Assembly: GCA_025363325.1 (NCBI GenBank)
Contig: JANYEF010000046.1
Location: 1 to 6,835 of the forward strand
Reading direction: 5' to 3'
Length of the DNA: 6,835 nt
Source: Nitrospira sp.
Lineage (GTDB): Bacteria > Nitrospirota > Nitrospiria > Nitrospirales > Nitrospiraceae
Both the position numbers and the translations under genes were made by a program. The notes beneath the pieces are model-generated. The model was not told the DNA's origin. It was given only the letters and a program-made list of their open reading frames with translations, and ran no database searches. Positions 1 through 5,668 of the stretch are shown here, in pieces; positions within the stretch are counted from its first letter, which is position 1, and the number at the start of each line of letters is the position of its first letter.

Positions 1-1
1 C

Positions 2-73
2 GCCGACTTTCTGCTCAATCTAATCGGCTACAACCTTATCCGTATCCCGAAACTGCTGGCGCAGCGGGGGTAG
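2..73 (+). CDS. IS5/IS1182-like transposase, C-terminal fragment (cut by window edge)
   Basis: Only the last 23 codons lie in the window, read in frame from position 2 to the TAG at 71-73. The residues include LIGYNLIRIPKLLA. This resembles the conserved C-terminal tail (YNL.R.PKLL) of DDE transposases of the IS5/IS1182 type, where an Asn/Tyr-rich helix follows the catalytic domain. The catalytic residues lie upstream of the window and cannot be judged. The terminal sequence of the same element follows at 182-203, which supports the call. The family assignment rests on a short tail; membership of an IS transposase is more certain than the subgroup. Confidence 0.68.
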   Translation, partial: ADFLLNLIGYNLIRIPKLLAQRG

Positions 74-153
74 GTGCGTCCGAACACACAACCACGCCCT
101 GATACGGCACAGAGAATCCACTAACCCTCGAAAAAATAACATGTAGTTATCTC

Positions 154-172
154 AAAAAACGGAAACTTCCGT
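154..172 (-). terminator. Possible rho-independent terminator inside the IS end, minus strand
   Basis: Read on the minus strand, ACGGAA, a GT spacer and TTCCGT (159-172) form a short perfect stem, followed directly by a run of T (complement of the A run at 154-159). This would stop transcription entering the element from its right side, a known way for IS elements to limit activation by outside promoters. The stem is only 6 bp with a very tight loop, so termination strength is doubtful. Confidence 0.35.
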
Positions 173-203
173 CATAAAAGAGGGTTCTTCAGCAGACTGC
201 TAG

Positions 204-488
204 TTCCAGTCGGCCGCTTCCATGTACGAAGGCGGTGTCCACACAATCCACATCGACGCTTAGCCACACTGTGTCGCTGCCGTCCCATGCGGTTTCGAGC
301 GCACGTTTGGCGGCATTCCCATCCCCATCTCCACGCAATCGGTGACGGTCATGATGGTGGTATGGCGTTCATGCTGACCTTCACACCGGGCCGCGGAGGC
401 TGCTGGCTCATTGGAAATGCTCGTCGCGCGAATCCACGGTGCGGTGGGCATGCACTCATCGAGGTCGGTATCTTACGTGTTTACGATC
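204..488 (-). pseudogene. Decayed fragment of an agmatinase/guanidinase-type ureohydrolase
   Basis: No single frame is open, but stitching the three minus-strand frames gives a continuous match to my recollection of the ureohydrolase (agmatinase/arginase) family. From 488 downward: DRKHV, then a shift, DTDLDECMPTAPWIRATSIS (to about 408), then PPRPGVKVSM (about 400-371), then ERHTTIMTVTDCVEMGMG (about 370-318), then NAAKRALETAWDGSDTVW and SVDVDCVDTAFVHGSG (317 to about 215). The SVDVDCVD block corresponds to the second metal-binding motif (S.D.D..D) of the family; DR.HVDT is a damaged first motif. In intact relatives the text after VHGSG would be like VPGTGWPEPGG; here it stops at the IS end (CTAG, 200-203). 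The 'HTTIMT...DAVWLS' style is nearest to the agmatinase-annotated subgroup that includes the nickel-dependent guanidine hydrolase GdmH, but this short piece cannot separate agmatinase from guanidinase. At least three frameshifts and the IS interruption make it non-functional. Confidence 0.72.
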
Positions 489-538
489 TCATCTCTCTTA
501 GATATCGACTCCGCGGAATTTCCATAGGATGGGCTGTC

Positions 539-568
539 GCCTATACAAATACCAGTATTTGTATAGGC
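539..568. promoter_or_regulatory. Perfect 14-bp inverted repeat, probable operator
   Basis: The arms GCCTATACAAATAC (539-552) and GTATTTGTATAGGC (555-568) are exact reverse complements separated by CA. The site is AT-rich inside and lies 18 bp upstream of a possible -35 box for the 697 gene. No T run follows on either strand, so a terminator is unlikely. The size and symmetry suit binding of a dimeric regulator, which is not encoded in the window. An alternative is a hairpin at a DNA junction, since the flanks are rearranged. Confidence 0.5.
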
Positions 569-586
569 AATTTGGTTGGTTGATGC

Positions 587-615
587 TTGACGGAATTTGT
601 GAATCGGCTGAAAAT
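587..615 (+). promoter_or_regulatory. Possible sigma-70-type promoter for the 697 gene
   Basis: TTGACG (587-592) and GAAAAT (610-615) are 17 bp apart, the preferred spacing. They match 5 of 6 and 4 of 6 positions of the TTGACA/TATAAT consensus. Transcription would start near 622, giving a leader of about 75 nt before the ATG at 697. This is a prediction from sequence only; AT-rich intergenic DNA often gives such matches by chance. Confidence 0.4.
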
Positions 616-683
616 ACGACTCGCGTTTTCTCCAATATGATTTTCAAAGACAAGATTCTTGATCGGTGTCCGTCCACTTCCTG

Positions 684-690
684 AAAGGAG
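684..690 (+). promoter_or_regulatory. Ribosome binding site fixing the start at 697
   Basis: AAAGGAG ends 6 nt before the ATG at 697. This is a strong Shine-Dalgarno match at an ideal distance and supports this ATG as the true start. Confidence 0.75.
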
Positions 691-696
691 TGTCAC

Positions 697-2613
697 ATGG
701 CGAGGAAAAATGTCACAGCAGGCAGAGAGAAGAAGTTTGGCGCTGCGGCCTCTCCAATTCGCAATGTGGTTCCCGATCGCCTCGACCTGCGTGACAGGGT
801 TTATATGCCGCCGGTGGCAGTGGTGCCAGGTTTGACGCTTGCTCCGAAGACTATCCCTGTGCTCAATCAGAAACAGACCAACGCCTGTACCGGCTTCGCC
901 CTGGCAAGCGTCGTGTATCACTTGCAGCACACGGCGAAACGCAAGCAGCTGGATTGTTGCGTAGCCCCATTCATGTTGTATTCGATGGCGCGGCGATATG
1001 ACGAATTCCCCGGCGACCCAGACGTCGATACCGGATCGAGTCTGCGCGGCGCAATGAAAGGCTGGTACAAGCACGGCGTGTGCTCTGACAGGCTGTGGAC
1101 CTCGGAAGAGATGCCGACAGGCCCAGTGAAAAAAACAGCAGACGACTGGTGGCTCGATGCCGTACAGCGCCCGCTCGGGGCCTATTACCGCGTCGATACA
1201 CGTTCAATTACCGATATGCACGTCGCACTCAACGAGATTGGCATTCTCTATGCCAGCGCTGTCTGCCACTCGGGATGGGATGAAGGATCCTCGAACAGAC
1301 CACAGGCCAAGGGTAAGTATTGGACGGTTCCGCGCCGGAAGGCAAGCTCCAGCGACGGTGGTCATGCCTTTGCGATTGTCGGCTATAACCAAGACGGGTT
1401 CATCGTGCATAACTCGTGGGGGACGGGCTGGGGTACGAAAGGCCAGGCCCTGTTGACGTATGAAGACTGGCTCGACCATGCGATGGACTGTTGGGTAGCA
1501 CAGCTAGGTGTGGTGACTGAACTGCATTTGACGATCGCGCAGTCGACGTCCTTGCGCCTGAAGGCCGGCAAAGTGCAGCTCGCCAGCGAGTCTTCGTTGC
1601 GCACACGCGAGATCAGCCCGTTCATTATCGACATGGAGAACAACGGTCGGCTCAGCAACACCGGTGATTTTCGCACACAGGAGTCCGACATTGAGGCACT
1701 TGTCACACACCATCTCGAGAAGGCACGGACAGCCTGGGGCCTGGGCAAGAATGACCCCGTGGATATCGCTATCTATGCGCATGGCGGTCTCACGTCCGAG
1801 AAGGGTGCGGGAGAAACGGCAGCGACGTGGATTCCGGCGCTGTATGAAAACAAAATCTTTCCGATCTTCCTGATGTGGGAAACAGACCTCTGGTCCACGC
1901 TCACGGGCCGCCTTGAAGACATCTTGAAGGACCAGCCGCGTACGACCGGTGGGTGGTTCGACGGCGCCAAAACCTGGTGGAACGAACGGCTTGAAAAACT
2001 ACTGGCCCAGCCGGGGACGGCGATCTGGAGCGAGATGAAACAGAATGCGGACGCGATTTCCAATGCTGCCGAGAGTGGAGGGATGAAGCTCTACCAGGCT
2101 TGCCAACAATCGCCGTTCTTTGCCGATCTCTCCAAGGTGCGCCTGCATCTCGTCGGCCATTCCGCCGGATCGATCCTGCACAGTCATGTCGTTGACCGAT
2201 TGGGACGCAAGGGATGGCAATTCGAAACCGTCAATTTTATGGCGCCGGCGGTACGCGTCGATCTCTTCGAGGAGACCGTCATCCCTGCCATCAAAAACGG
2301 CAAGGTCAAACGCTTTAACCAGTTCCATTTATCCGACGATATGGAGTTGAAGGATCCGACGTGCAAACCGATTCTTGGCTACAGCCGCTCACTGCTCTAT
2401 CTGGTGTCGCAGTCGCTCGAACATGGACAGTCGACGCCGATACTCGGCATGGAGAAGTATTTCAACGATCACATTGGATCGAAGAAATTGCCGAACGTCT
2501 TTACGTGGGCTGCGCCCGGCAAAGAATCGAATAGCACGACGCATGGCGGATTCGACGACGACAAAGTCACGATGTCGAGTGTGATTGCATTGATAAAGGG
2601 GAACGCTGTTTAA
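697..2613 (+). CDS. Papain-type (C1) cysteine peptidase fused to an alpha/beta-hydrolase, 638 aa
   Basis: Two enzyme domains are visible. Residues about 28-275 form a papain-fold peptidase: NQKQTNACTGFA carries Q58 (oxyanion) and nucleophile C64 at papain spacing, GGHAFAIVGY carries H223, and HNSWGTGWG carries N239. Residues about 330-638 look like an alpha/beta-hydrolase: IAIYAHGG (358-364) fits the oxyanion strand and turn, LVGHSAG gives nucleophile S489, an Asp at 547 or 548 (HLSDDMELKD) and H616 (THGGFD) are candidate triad members. All expected residues are present, so both sites look active. The N-terminus (MARKNVTAGREKKFG) is charged and has no signal peptide, TM segment or papain propeptide, suggesting a cytoplasmic protein without zymogen control, or export by another route. 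The start is fixed by AAAGGAG 6 nt upstream. The lipoprotein hydrolase gene follows 109 bp downstream on the same strand. Peptidase assignment is firm; esterase/lipase activity is inferred from the fold; substrates are unknown. Confidence 0.85.
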   Translation: MARKNVTAGREKKFGAAASPIRNVVPDRLDLRDRVYMPPVAVVPGLTLAPKTIPVLNQKQTNACTGFALASVVYHLQHTAKRKQLDCCVAPFMLYSMARRYDEFPGDPDVDTGSSLRGAMKGWYKHGVCSDRLWTSEEMPTGPVKKTADDWWLDAVQRPLGAYYRVDTRSITDMHVALNEIGILYASAVCHSGWDEGSSNRPQAKGKYWTVPRRKASSSDGGHAFAIVGYNQDGFIVHNSWGTGWGTKGQALLTYEDWLDHAMDCWVAQLGVVTELHLTIAQSTSLRLKAGKVQLASESSLRTREISPFIIDMENNGRLSNTGDFRTQESDIEALVTHHLEKARTAWGLGKNDPVDIAIYAHGGLTSEKGAGETAATWIPALYENKIFPIFLMWETDLWSTLTGRLEDILKDQPRTTGGWFDGAKTWWNERLEKLLAQPGTAIWSEMKQNADAISNAAESGGMKLYQACQQSPFFADLSKVRLHLVGHSAGSILHSHVVDRLGRKGWQFETVNFMAPAVRVDLFEETVIPAIKNGKVKRFNQFHLSDDMELKDPTCKPILGYSRSLLYLVSQSLEHGQSTPILGMEKYFNDHIGSKKLPNVFTWAAPGKESNSTTHGGFDDDKVTMSSVIALIKGNAV

Positions 2614-2722
2614 GGAAACATCAATCAGGCTCATTTCATGACGCGATGTGCCGTTGAGGTTTTCGTCGAATCCGCGGAAGGATGGATGTTGGTGTGACTA
2701 CGCATGGAGAGAGAGTATAACG
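2614..2722 (+). other. Spacer between the two hydrolase genes, no terminator seen
   Basis: This 109-bp spacer shows no stem followed by a T run and no convincing promoter, so the two genes are probably transcribed together. An in-frame GTG at 2648 would lengthen the next protein by 25 residues (VPLRFSSNPRKDGCWC...), but that would put charged and Cys/Trp residues before the signal peptide and has no good ribosome binding site. GGAGAGAG (2706-2713) lies 9 nt before the ATG at 2723 and favours that start. Confidence 0.45.
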
Positions 2723-4132
2723 ATGGTAAGGATGCAGTGGATCGGTTCTTCTGTTCTGGGGCTCAGTCTCTTGCTGCAAGGTTGCGTGGCCGGGTCTTCC
2801 GACCTGCAATATCACCTTGCTCTCGAAACCGATCCGTCCGATCGGAAGCCTGAGTGCACCGTCGTGCTGAAGTCTGTGGTGGATGAGACACTGAATGGGA
2901 GCAGTGGCCCGTTGGGAAGCAGTTTCTCAACGATTCGCGATTTCCAAATCGAACTTGAGCGTCAGCTTCATCGCACGGTGAACGGGTTGGCTTGTCCCCC
3001 GGATAAGAAAACTCCCTTGAGCAAGGGGTCGGTCAAATGGCTTGCTTCCTATGCCTATGAAACGACGGACCCGGATCAAGACCTGCAGCGTTTTGGCGAG
3101 TATCTGAATTCCAGGAAGCTTGCGCAGAAGCTGATCCTGAATCTGCCAGTCGTTGCGGATGAGCGGGTGGGGGAGGTCGAAGGGCTTATTATGAGTGAGG
3201 GGCAGTGCGATCGCCGTTCACAATGGTTCGGGAACCCTGAAACCACAGCTGAGCGCACGTGCTCGACCAAGTCGAGGCCATTATACAAGATCCTGTCTTA
3301 TCTGAGTCAGAAGGATCCGCGCCAAAATCAGGATGGTGATACGGAAGATCTCATCGATCGGCTTCTCCTGAGGGTCAAGGAAGTACGAACCGACAGGATG
3401 CGCAATGTGCGGTTTCTTGTATTGGGATATGAGATTCCCTGGGACGAAGACGATACGCTGATTCGCTATGGCATGCGGTTCTATTTCATCGATACCCTCG
3501 ATCTCGATTCAAGCGTAAAAGGTGAACCGGCAATTTCAACCGAATACCTCGGCTATGAATTGGACTATGCCAACGAAGCTACGCCTCAGCCTATTCTTGC
3601 CCACAGCATGAAAAGCGGTGTGCCCGGCAAAGACAAGGGGCTGTACGAACAAGACATCACGGATGCGAAGACCGCGGCACCCCAGCTTTCCAACACTCGG
3701 CGCCTACTCTATTGGACCGGCTATCCCTTTGCTGTGGCCATCGGCGTCAAGAATGCCGCCTTCGAATTGGCGAAGATGCCCTTCAGCACCGTCGCCGGGT
3801 TGCTGTTCGGCCGGGACAACCCCCTCTTTTACCCCGCGCAAAATATTCGAACGGCATGGAATGCGCTTGAAGTGGAGATCGGACATGAACCCTCCTACTA
3901 TTTCTTTCCTGGTCTCATCAATCTCCTCAGCGAAATGCCGTTCGTCGGCCAGGTCTTTCAGTTCAATACCGGCCCCAAGCGTATGGATTGGGATCTTGCG
4001 CCCGAGCCTGACCGGATCCGCGAAAAGGTTTTTCTGTCTCGGGGGATTTACGGCGGCGATAAAATGGGGACAGGACACAGGGCTGTGGACGGCTTGGACC
4101 AGAGCAGCCTACCCGGACTACGATATTTATAG
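2723..4132 (+). CDS. Lipoprotein with alpha/beta-hydrolase, N-terminal part (frameshifted)
   Basis: The ATG at 2723 gives a lipoprotein signal peptide: MVRMQWIGSSVLGLSLLLQG followed by C21, a lipobox LLQGC. The mature protein would be lipid-anchored in a membrane. Residues about 22-330 are a mixed, soluble region that I do not recognise. A moderately hydrophobic stretch (GYPFAVAIGVKNAAFELAKM onward, about residues 333-364) could be a membrane-associated helix. FLSRGIYGGDKMG (about 437-449) fits the first strand and oxyanion turn of an alpha/beta-hydrolase. Reading then fails: past about 4066 this frame gives a short tail (GHRAVDGLDQSS...) and stops at 4132, while hydrolase coding continues in the +1 frame (next entry). 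If one G of the GGGG at 4066-4069 is ignored, the two parts make one 726-residue protein. As written, the product lacks its catalytic serine. The true status (mutation, base error, or recoding) cannot be told from one sequence. Confidence 0.7.
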   Translation: MVRMQWIGSSVLGLSLLLQGCVAGSSDLQYHLALETDPSDRKPECTVVLKSVVDETLNGSSGPLGSSFSTIRDFQIELERQLHRTVNGLACPPDKKTPLSKGSVKWLASYAYETTDPDQDLQRFGEYLNSRKLAQKLILNLPVVADERVGEVEGLIMSEGQCDRRSQWFGNPETTAERTCSTKSRPLYKILSYLSQKDPRQNQDGDTEDLIDRLLLRVKEVRTDRMRNVRFLVLGYEIPWDEDDTLIRYGMRFYFIDTLDLDSSVKGEPAISTEYLGYELDYANEATPQPILAHSMKSGVPGKDKGLYEQDITDAKTAAPQLSNTRRLLYWTGYPFAVAIGVKNAAFELAKMPFSTVAGLLFGRDNPLFYPAQNIRTAWNALEVEIGHEPSYYFFPGLINLLSEMPFVGQVFQFNTGPKRMDWDLAPEPDRIREKVFLSRGIYGGDKMGTGHRAVDGLDQSSLPGLRYL

Positions 4133-4904
4133 CCCTCCCTACCGCCACGGGACGATCACCGACGTCCTGTGGTCGATGTTCAACCTCTCGCATGGACCGG
4201 GGTATAACGAGGCGGCCTACATCATGCGTCACGCAGGGCAGGCCGATCGGCTGTACCTCTCCGGTCACAGCGGCGGCGTGCAACGGAGCGCAAGTGCTTC
4301 ACGAATCCTCGCAAACCATGGGTACTCCGTGCAGAAAGTGTTTGGCGTGGCCGGCCCCAATGTCGGTCAGGCCTACGTGGATCAACGCTTTCCAAACGCC
4401 TTTCATATTTTCCTGAATACCGACAGCGGCGGCGATCCAGACGTCGTCTCGAAGATTGGGTTCGTCGCCGGCACCTATGCGGGTACGATGGATACGCTCG
4501 TTCTCGGTCCGCCGAAATTTCTCTTCGGGAGTGTCGTCGGCTTATTTGACGATCATGCAAAGATGTGGGTGTACGATGTCTTCGATCATTTGGGTTCCAG
4601 CAACGCCACGATCTCGCAGATTCGAGGAAAGGTCTCGACCCTCCATCAAACGCCGTTCAGGCAGTCCCTCGCCGAACCGATCGTGTTCGACGCGTATGTG
4701 CGAAGCGAGTTTTCCACCGCCTTCCGCCATGATCTAGAACGTCCGAGCACCGAGATGGAATTCTTGAAAAGCCTCTCGAATGAATGGTTCGCGCTCGACT
4801 ACTGGGCGCTGCCGGGAACAAAAAAAGGCGAGGAGATCCATGATCCTGACCATTACAAGACAGAACGAGAAGGCGCCATTCCCTGGCGAAGATTGGGACA
4901 CTGA
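4068..4904 (+). pseudogene. Lipoprotein alpha/beta-hydrolase, C-terminal catalytic part (frameshifted)
   Basis: This is the continuation of the lipoprotein in the +1 frame, 278 codons to the TGA at 4902-4904. Joined after M448, it reads GQDTGLWTAWTRAAYPDYDI, a smooth extension of the upstream hydrolase strand. LYLSGHSGG holds the nucleophile elbow, with S516 in joined numbering. NTDSGGDPDV (566-574) offers the acid (D567 or D571) and LFDDHAKMW offers H611; both assignments are tentative. The layout resembles the hydrolase half of the 697 gene (GHSxG, then a V.G..GP/MAP strand, then an acid loop, then His), suggesting related folds. This frame is open back to 3618, but upstream of about 4066 its translation is rich in Ser, Arg and Pro and looks like a shadow. 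No ribosome binding site suits an independent start at 4068, and a start at M (4177) would lose the oxyanion turn. It is probably inactive unless the frameshift is an error or is bypassed. Confidence 0.65.
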
Positions 4905-4916
4905 CGGAAGGAGGGG

Positions 4917-5021
4917 ATGGAGCCTGATGATCTTCTGTGCTCGCGCAACGCGCGGCTTAAGAAAGCCCTCGTTGAACGCGCGCAGTGGGAGATCAATCAG
5001 CCCCCATCCCTGAAGAGATAA
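4917..5021 (+). CDS. Possible small ORF, 34 aa, unknown
   Basis: The ATG at 4917 is directly preceded by a purine-rich GGAAGGAGGGG (4906-4916), though the best Shine-Dalgarno core sits very close to the start. It encodes MEPDDLLCSRNARLKKALVE onward, ending at the TAA at 5019-5021. The product is short, charged and predicted helical, without signal peptide or known motif. It begins 12 bp after the lipoprotein stop codon and could be translated from the same mRNA. It overlaps copy A of the imperfect repeat at 4932-4956, so it may be only repeat-borne sequence. Confidence 0.25.
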   Translation: MEPDDLLCSRNARLKKALVERAQWEINQPPSLKR

Positions 5022-5085
5022 CGAGAGCTTGGAAGGAAGCGAAGGGAGCGGCCAGGTGCCCTTCTTGCTCGCAGAACGCGCACGG
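4932..5085 (+). repeat. Imperfect direct repeat of about 25 bp (two copies)
   Basis: Copy A (4932-4956) begins CTTCTGTGCTCGCGCAACGC and copy B (5061-5085) begins CTTCTTGCTCGCAGAACGCG. They share CTTCT, TGCTCGC and AACGCGC in the same order with one single-base gap and two internal substitutions. A shorter related piece, GAACGCGCGCAG, lies at 4974-4985. Such GC-rich pieces may belong to a dispersed intergenic repeat family of this genome, which cannot be tested from one window. Confidence 0.4.
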
Positions 5086-5098
5086 TGAAACCCCTCTG

Positions 5099-5120
5099 TG
5101 CCAATATCAGTGGGACACTT
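5099..5120 (+). repeat. IS3 left terminal inverted repeat
   Basis: The outer TG, CAAT and the inner TGGGACACTT match the right end in inverted orientation. It lies 44 bp before the orfA start, a normal distance for an IS3 element. Confidence 0.7.
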
Positions 5121-5122
5121 CG

Positions 5123-5156
5123 CCTCTCTTCAATTAGAGTAGCGGGCGGAGAGGAG
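5123..5156 (+). promoter_or_regulatory. orfA ribosome binding site with possible masking stem
   Basis: GGAGAGGAG (5148-5156) lies 8 nt before the ATG at 5165 and sets the orfA start. Its GAGAGG (5149-5154) can pair with CCTCTC (5123-5128), which would be present on transcripts entering from outside the element. Hiding the transposase ribosome binding site from read-through RNA is a known IS strategy. Here the stem is only 6 bp with a loop of about 20 nt, so the effect is uncertain. Confidence 0.4.
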
Positions 5157-5164
5157 TACCCCTC

Positions 5165-5668
5165 ATGAATGCTGACAAGAAGTACGCCAGTCGAGGACTC
5201 GAAGGAGCCCGGCGGGCGACGGCGATGCCCGTGGACGAGTCCCCCCAAGGCACCGCCTTACCCCGACCCGCCGTGATTGCCCGACCAGACCCCGAGGTGG
5301 CCGCCACGCCGACACGGCGTCGTTTCACAGCGGAGAACAAGCTGCGCATCCTGAAATTGGCCGATGCCTGTACCGCGGTGGGCAGCTTGGGGGCCCTGCT
5401 GCGCGCCGAAGGACTCTACGCCTCGAACCTTACGACGTGGCGTCGCCAACGCACGGACGGGGTGCTCTCGGCCTTGACACCCCAGAAGCGAGGCCGAAAG
5501 GCCTCGGCGCGGCATCCGCTGCGGACAGAGAACGAGACCCTCCGCAAGGAGAACGCCCGGCTGTCGACGCGGCTGAAACAGGCCGAGCGCATCATCGATG
5601 TTCAAAAAAAAGTTTCAGAGATCCTGGGCATCCCGCTGGAGACTCTCGAGGCAGGCGAGCGCACCTGA
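5165..5668 (+). CDS. IS3-family transposase OrfA, 167 aa
   Basis: OrfA is the DNA-binding part of the IS3 transposase. Residues about 51-96 (RRRFTAENKLRILKLADACT ... LTTWRRQR) form the usual helix-turn-helix that binds the terminal repeats. RKASARHPLR is a basic linker, and residues about 119-150 (LRTENETLRKENARLSTRL...) form a leucine-rich coiled coil for multimerisation. The first 50 residues are Pro/Ala-rich and longer than in many OrfA proteins. The TGA stop (5666-5668) overlaps the orfB ATG by one base, which permits translational coupling. An A8 run at 5604-5611 lies near the 3' end and can shift reading by -1 into orfB. OrfA alone often acts as a regulator of transposition in this family. 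Confidence 0.88.
   Translation: MNADKKYASRGLEGARRATAMPVDESPQGTALPRPAVIARPDPEVAATPTRRRFTAENKLRILKLADACTAVGSLGALLRAEGLYASNLTTWRRQRTDGVLSALTPQKRGRKASARHPLRTENETLRKENARLSTRLKQAERIIDVQKKVSEILGIPLETLEAGERT
5604..5611 (+). promoter_or_regulatory. A8 slippery run for -1 frameshift between orfA and orfB
   Basis: In the orfA frame the codons are CAA AAA AAA GTT, so the heptamer A AAA AAA sits in the right register for tandem -1 slippage. After slippage the frame stays open (SFRDPGHPAGDS...) and runs through the orfB start at 5668. The fusion would join the OrfA DNA-binding domain to the OrfB catalytic domain, as in other IS3 elements. No clear downstream pseudoknot was identified by eye. Confidence 0.6.

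Larger units (their letters stand above)
1..203 (+). mobile_element. Right end of an IS5/IS1182-like insertion sequence
   Basis: This is the transposase tail plus about 130 bp of non-coding terminal DNA. The element appears to end at GGGTTCTTCAGCAGACTGCT followed by AG (about 182-203), a type of end that I associate with IS5-superfamily elements (GGGTT.TTCAGCAG.CTG.TAG). The final CTAG (200-203) may be the short target sequence rather than part of the element. Homology to a ureohydrolase begins immediately to the right, at 204, so the boundary is placed there. The left end and the other target copy are outside the window. Confidence 0.6.

Noticed and set aside
539..568. Palindrome as a rho-independent terminator
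   Set aside because: Neither strand has a T run after the stem, and no active gene ends next to it.
287..583. Plus-strand open frame of 98 codons over the ureohydrolase remnant
   Set aside because: The opposite strand carries clear ureohydrolase blocks here; this frame has no ribosome binding site and no family features.
541..1074. Minus-strand open frame of 177 codons over the palindrome and the start of the peptidase gene
   Set aside because: It overlaps the well-supported peptidase coding region, has no family motif and looks like a shadow of the plus-strand codon pattern.
3618..4066. Early part of the +1 frame as an independent N-terminus of the second hydrolase
   Set aside because: Its translation is rich in Ser, Arg and Pro and unlike a folded protein, while the other frame gives a sensible lipoprotein sequence.
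4932..5085. CRISPR-like array
   Set aside because: There are only two imperfect copies, 129 bp apart, with no regular spacers and no cas genes.
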